64,000 bases of DNA from Bradyrhizobium canariense (GTDB taxonomy: Bacteria; Pseudomonadota; Alphaproteobacteria; Rhizobiales; Xanthobacteraceae), in the NCBI RefSeq assembly GCF_019402665.1, contig NZ_VSST01000050.1, positions 1-64,000 of the forward strand, given 5' to 3'. Both the position numbers and the translations under genes were made by a program. Position 1 is the first letter of the stretch, and each line of letters begins with the position of its first letter. Of the stretch, positions 60,357 to 64,000 are shown one piece after another. The notes beneath the pieces are model-generated. The model worked only from the letters and a program-made list of their open reading frames with translations, was not told the DNA's origin and searched no databases.

Positions 60357-61394
60357 TTAGCTTGAGAACGTGCCGCTGCGATCGCTGAAGAGATCAAGAG
60401 GCTGCGGCGGCCGGACGTCGGGCGTTGCCGACGCGGCCGAGGTCGCGGGTGCGACCGAAGTGAGCGAGGCATTGTTGCCCCACAATTTCTGCACGGTCGT
60501 CGAGACCGGCTGGGTGGTGTCGCCGGGCTGATAGATCGAGCGAAACACCGGCGTGCTCGGTGCATTGTCCGCGACCGTCGTCGGCGCCGTCGCGCTGACC
60601 GGCGTCACCGCGCGTGTGTTCGGAAAGGACTGGAGATACGCGGCATTGTCGATCAGCGGCGCGGCAGGCTGTACGCCGTTGGCGCTCGCGACCTGCGTGG
60701 TCGACGGCGTGCCGCCATACATCGCCATCGCGCTGCGGGTGGTTTTCGAATTTGCCGCGCCGGCGTAGCGTGCATCCAGCACCGAATAGACCTCGGAAAC
60801 GCTGCGCGCGCGGCCGTCCTTGGCGTAGAAGATAGAGCGATTGGCGGACGCCGCGTTGGGAAACAAACGCGCGCCGACCGCTTGCGGATTGTCCTCGGCA
60901 TTGGCGATCAGTTTCGCGGCGCCGCCGACGCCCATGAAATGCGCCATGTAGAGTTCGCTGTCGGACGGCCTGCGGCCGAGCAGGCCGGTGAGCTTGAAGC
61001 TGTTCGACTGCGTCAGCGCCGCCGCCATGCTGGAGGCGGCCTCCGGATCGTCGCGCAGCTTCATGATCGACCGCTTCATCGCGGGATCATCGACGGTGTA
61101 GGTGCCCGACGACGTCCTGGTGATGGCGTCGGAATAATTGCCATAGCCGAGCTGGGTGCCGGCTTCCTTCACCGTGCCGAGCCAGGTCTGGTCGATGAAC
61201 TGGTAGAGCCCGTGCGCGGATGACGTAGTCGCCGCCGCCGTGGGATCGAAATCCGATTCCATCTTGGCGGTGGTCAGCATGTACTGGAAGCTGATGCCGG
61301 TCCGGTTGGAGACCTGATTGATCGCACCGGCGACGCGTGCCCGCGACGGATCGAGAACCGCCGTCTGAGAGGCACTGGAGTTGTCGACCGACAT
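60357..61394 (-). CDS. Lytic transglycosylase-like protein (SLT domain)
   Basis: 345 aa. Residues about 18-180 form a lysozyme-like fold: TGISFQYMLTTAKMESDFDP has the catalytic Glu (about 47), then SAHGLYQFIDQTWLGTVKEAG. The C-terminal half is Ser/Thr/Pro-rich and probably unstructured. No signal peptide is visible, which resembles flagellar or secreted muramidases that leave by other routes. The ATG at 61394 was chosen over a longer frame with poor composition. Confidence 0.82.
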   Translation of the reverse strand: MSVDNSSASQTAVLDPSRARVAGAINQVSNRTGISFQYMLTTAKMESDFDPTAAATTSSAHGLYQFIDQTWLGTVKEAGTQLGYGNYSDAITRTSSGTYTVDDPAMKRSIMKLRDDPEAASSMAAALTQSNSFKLTGLLGRRPSDSELYMAHFMGVGGAAKLIANAEDNPQAVGARLFPNAASANRSIFYAKDGRARSVSEVYSVLDARYAGAANSKTTRSAMAMYGGTPSTTQVASANGVQPAAPLIDNAAYLQSFPNTRAVTPVSATAPTTVADNAPSTPVFRSIYQPGDTTQPVSTTVQKLWGNNASLTSVAPATSAASATPDVRPPQPLDLFSDRSGTFSS

Positions 61395-61523
61395 AATGAA
61401 GTGCCCGCACCGCACGGCGTTGAGTGGCGCCGGCAATTCGGCGCCCTGTCGTCTCACCGTGGGACAGGTATGGTTAATGCGGGGTTAATTCGGCCGTCAG
61501 CCCTACCCTCAATGACGGCAGGA

Positions 61524-61946
61524 TTATTTCTTGTACACCGCGTCCGGATCGAACAGCCTGTCCGCATCGACAAAGACGAGCCTGGCGCCGCCGCCTTCGG
61601 CCTCGACCTTGCGGTAGAAGCAGGACCGGCGGCCGGTGTGACACGCCGCGCCGATCTGCTCGACACGGAGCCAGACCGCATCCTGATCGCAATCGGTGCG
61701 GATCTCGACCACGCGCTGGGTCTGACCTGAGGTCTCACCTTTTCGCCACAAGGCATTGCGCGAGCGGCTGAAGTACCAGGCCTCGCCGGTCGCGATGGTC
61801 TTGCGCAGCGCCTCGTCATTCATGTGCGCGACCATCAGCACGTCGCCAGTGGCGACGTCGGTCGCGACGACGGTCACGAGGCCGGCCGCGTCGAACCTGG
61901 GAAGGAAGGCGAGACCTTCCTCGGTTTCATGGGAGTGAGCAGACAC
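61524..61946 (-). CDS. hisI: Phosphoribosyl-AMP cyclohydrolase
   Basis: 140 aa, a monofunctional HisI without the HisE half. Zinc and magnesium site residues are visible: D85-C86-D87-Q-D89 (RTDCDQDA), C102 and C109 (ACHTGRRSCFY), and WYFSRSRNALWRKGETSG for substrate. It opens the purine ring of phosphoribosyl-AMP in histidine synthesis. The folE gene lies 27 bases upstream on the same strand, so they form an operon of two related cyclohydrolases. Confidence 0.95.
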   Translation of the reverse strand: MSAHSHETEEGLAFLPRFDAAGLVTVVATDVATGDVLMVAHMNDEALRKTIATGEAWYFSRSRNALWRKGETSGQTQRVVEIRTDCDQDAVWLRVEQIGAACHTGRRSCFYRKVEAEGGGARLVFVDADRLFDPDAVYKK

Positions 61947-61973
61947 AACGCCCTCGCCGGTCTATTCGCGAGG

Positions 61974-62666
61974 TCAGCGCTGCAGACCTCGCACCAGGGA
62001 CAGAAAACGAGCCTGCTCCGCCGGATTGTCGCGGAACATGCCGGTGAAGCGGCTGGTGAAGGTGGAGGCGCCATGCTTGGCGACGCCGCGCACCGACATG
62101 CAGGTATGCTCGGCCTCGATCAGCACGGCGACGCCGCGCGGCTTGAGGATCTCGTCGATCGCCGCCGCGATCTGCGCGGTCATGTGCTCCTGGGTCTGGA
62201 GCCTGCGGGCGAAGATGTCGGTGAGGCGCGCAAGCTTCGACAGCCCGACCACGCGTTCCACCGGCGTGTAGGCGATGTGCGCCTTGCCGTAGAACGGCAT
62301 CATGTGATGCTCGCATTGCGAGGTGAACTCGATGTCGCGCACAAGCACGAAATCATCATAGCCGGCGGTCTCGCCGAAGGTGCGATCGAGCACTTCGGCC
62401 GGGCACTGGTGATAGCCCTGATAGAGTTCGTCGAAAGCCTCGACCACGCGGCGCGGCGTGTCGAGCAGGCCCTCGCGGTTGGTGTTCTCGCCGATATAGG
62501 CGAGCAGCGTCTTCACTGCCTGCTCGGCCTCGGCGCGCGCGGGGCGCGGCTGGTCGGCCCGGACGGCGGCGGCGAGGAATTCGGAAGGATCAAGCTCCGC
62601 CGGACGGCTCTCGGGCTGCCGGTCGGAGGGCTTGTTGGGGCGGATGGATTTGATGGTAGCGTCCAT
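61974..62666 (-). CDS. folE: GTP cyclohydrolase I
   Basis: 230 aa. Zinc ligands C118, H121 and C189 (TSQCEHHMMPFYGKAHIAY and HTCMSVRG) and the conserved NREGLLDTPRRV start (about 63-74) identify type I FolE. It makes dihydroneopterin triphosphate for folate. The first 45 residues are a variable polar extension. It is the first gene of the folE-hisI operon and diverges from the Fe-S scaffold gene. Confidence 0.96.
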   Translation of the reverse strand: MDATIKSIRPNKPSDRQPESRPAELDPSEFLAAAVRADQPRPARAEAEQAVKTLLAYIGENTNREGLLDTPRRVVEAFDELYQGYHQCPAEVLDRTFGETAGYDDFVLVRDIEFTSQCEHHMMPFYGKAHIAYTPVERVVGLSKLARLTDIFARRLQTQEHMTAQIAAAIDEILKPRGVAVLIEAEHTCMSVRGVAKHGASTFTSRFTGMFRDNPAEQARFLSLVRGLQR

Positions 62667-62897
62667 GTCGACTCCGTTCGACGGCCTTGCGGCCGGAGTG
62701 TCACCGGCAGACGGGGCGGCGAACCGCCGGACGCCTGAGAGAACAGTTTCGGCGAAAAAATCTGCAAGCTGTAACGCCGGCAGCAGGGTTCTGCATCACA
62801 CCACTGCTGCAGCGCTGGACTGTTTTTCCGCCAGTTCCGACCCTATATAAGGCCGTGGACGGCGCACGCCAAGGCCGATCCTGCTGGACTCCATCAC

Positions 62898-63353
62898 ATG
62901 CTGAACGACATTTATAACAAGCGGATCATCGAACTGGCCGGGAATATTCCGCGGCTCGGGCGGTTGCCGGATCCCGATGCCACCGCCACCGCCCATTCCA
63001 AGCTGTGCGGCTCGACCGTCAAGGTCGACCTCAAGATGGAGGGCGAGAAGGTCACTGACTTTGCCCACGACGTGAAGGCCTGCGCGCTGGGACAGGCTTC
63101 TTCATCCATCATGGCAAGTCAGATCGTCGGATCGACTGCGAGCGAACTCCGTGAGTTACGCGAAACTGTTCGCAAGATGCTGAAGGAGAACGGCGCGCCT
63201 CCTGAAGGCAAATGGGAAGAGATCAAGTTCCTCGAGCCGGTCCGCGACTACAAGGCGCGCCACGCCTCGACGCTCCTGACCTTCGATGCCGTGGTCGATG
63301 CCATCGGCCAGATCGAGGCGAAGGCGAAGCAGCCGGCTGCGGCGCAAGGCTGA
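62898..63353 (+). CDS. IscU/NifU-like iron-sulfur scaffold protein
   Basis: 151 aa. Two of the three scaffold cysteines are clear: C37 (SKLCGSTV) and C62 (VKACALGQASSSIMAS). Where IscU has its third Cys, this protein reads KARHAST with His122. It is longer at the C terminus than IscU, with an Ala/Lys-rich tail. It probably assembles or carries Fe-S clusters in the cytoplasm; no sufBCD or iscS genes are in the window. Confidence 0.85.
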   Translation: MLNDIYNKRIIELAGNIPRLGRLPDPDATATAHSKLCGSTVKVDLKMEGEKVTDFAHDVKACALGQASSSIMASQIVGSTASELRELRETVRKMLKENGAPPEGKWEEIKFLEPVRDYKARHASTLLTFDAVVDAIGQIEAKAKQPAAAQG

Positions 63354-63415
63354 TTCCGGCGGAGGTTGATCCCGGGCTCGTCGCTGGGCCCGGATATAGA
63401 TCAGAGATTCCGAGG

Positions 63416-64000
63416 CTACTTCTGCGATGCCGCGACCGGCGTGGCCACGCGGCCCGTCGGCACCAGGGCTTCCGCCGTCTTGGTCGACTTGGCAGGCTGC
63501 TCCGGTTCCGCACCGAACCTCGCCTGGGTCTTCGGTGCAAGCTCCGCCATTGCCGGCGCGGAGATATCGACATGCGGCAACACGTCGGCCACGAGATCCG
63601 TCGTCACGAGATTGGTAAGCTTGAGCTCGCCCGCATCGAGCTCGTGCAAATCTTCCCACGGCGGGACGCTGAGCGCGAGCGACAGCAGGTCGCCGGCACC
63701 GCCCATGTCGAACGTGTATTTGGCGAGCCGGCCGATATCGCGCTCCACGATCATCAGGTCCTGCGCGCTGTAGCTCGCGGCCTTGGCATCGTCGGCGCGA
63801 TCACCCATCCAAATCTGATGGACCCGCACATGGGCCGCTTCCGGCACGTAGCGCTTCTTGCCCGCCAGCAGCAGGAACACGCACATGGATTCGCAATAGG
63901 CCTCGGGCGCGACCGCCGGCCGAACCGTCTGCCCGCCGCGGGTCTGAACGCTGATACCGACCGTGGTCAAAAGTCCGAGATTGCGAAAGCGCCGGCCGAG
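63416..64000 (-). CDS. COG3904-like periplasmic protein, 5' end cut by window
   Basis: The frame is open to the window edge (about 195 codons visible), starting in LGRRFRNLGLLTTVG. GGQTVRPAVAPEAYCESMCV then FLLLAGKKRYVPEAAHVRVH resemble the ClpP/crotonase-like COG3904 proteins, in which SMCVFLLLAG surrounds the nucleophile position; the Ser-Met-Cys here fits. The C-terminal tail is Ala/Thr/Lys-rich. The product is probably exported, but the N terminus lies outside the window. Confidence 0.7.
   Translation of the reverse strand, partial: LGRRFRNLGLLTTVGISVQTRGGQTVRPAVAPEAYCESMCVFLLLAGKKRYVPEAAHVRVHQIWMGDRADDAKAASYSAQDLMIVERDIGRLAKYTFDMGGAGDLLSLALSVPPWEDLHELDAGELKLTNLVTTDLVADVLPHVDISAPAMAELAPKTQARFGAEPEQPAKSTKTAEALVPTGRVATPVAASQK

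Overview
The window looks like a chromosomal segment of a Bradyrhizobium-type alphaproteobacterium (Rhizobiales). The evidence is high-GC, strongly biased codons over most of its length, many dispersed short inverted repeats between genes, and typical gene types: BKACE, CaiB/BaiF CoA-transferase, DUF2336, a hisI-folE pair, and Omp25/31-like barrels. Four tRNA genes (Trp-CCA, Gly-TCC, Tyr-GTA, Thr-TGT) lie kilobases apart. Three of them are on the minus strand, in the order expected of the ancestral Thr-Tyr-Gly-(tuf)-Trp-secE cluster.

Region 1 to about 8540 is accessory DNA that abuts the 3' end of tRNA-Trp. It is visibly more AT-rich, gene-poor and full of debris. It holds a class III adenylate cyclase with TPRs, a frameshifted DUF1254/DUF1214 remnant, an HD/ATPase-family remnant, and a heavily decayed serine recombinase right next to the tRNA. 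In the middle sits an intact compact exosortase locus: a 72-aa protein with signal peptide and C-terminal sorting tripartite signal, an exosortase-family membrane transpeptidase (Cys191/Arg237/His252), and an overlapping 161-aa single-span partner. An FkbM methyltransferase diverges from it across an AT-rich repeat-bearing spacer. This locus is the best candidate for an under-described system.

Region 8.7 to 28 kb is core-like metabolism: a serine hydrolase, two SDRs, a histidine phosphatase, an ArgE-type deacetylase, a LysE exporter, and an acyl-CoA dehydrogenase plus phosphotransferase pair with a divergent TetR regulator. It continues with RidA, CaiB, an MFS/BKACE/MFS cluster, a VapBC toxin-antitoxin with a palindromic operator, and a PQQ-type sugar dehydrogenase lipoprotein with a DUF2231 membrane partner. 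After tRNA-Gly comes a small orphan transcription unit. It has a good promoter, a 14-nt perfect complement of the 16S rRNA 3' end, a 14-codon ORF containing its own anti-SD, and an intrinsic terminator.

Region 28.6 to 48 kb holds a hybrid histidine kinase, an orphan periplasmic binding protein, YciI, a TMEM175-like channel and a UvrD helicase. It continues with an amidohydrolase-GAF-MFS operon opposed by a LysR regulator, an LLM oxidoreductase, rlmB, three small secreted proteins, a GFA protein, two methyltransferases and a chemotaxis receptor.

Region 48 to 64 kb carries many small hypotheticals, an outer-membrane barrel, a lipoprotein, a repeat/histidine-rich secreted protein, a TPR protein, a second serine hydrolase converging on an S10 peptidase, and NAD kinase. 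After these come a response-regulator/HPt pair with DUF2336, a lytic transglycosylase-like protein, hisI, folE, a NifU/IscU-like scaffold and a COG3904-like protein cut by the window end.

All functional names are from reading translated sequence by eye; no database search was run.
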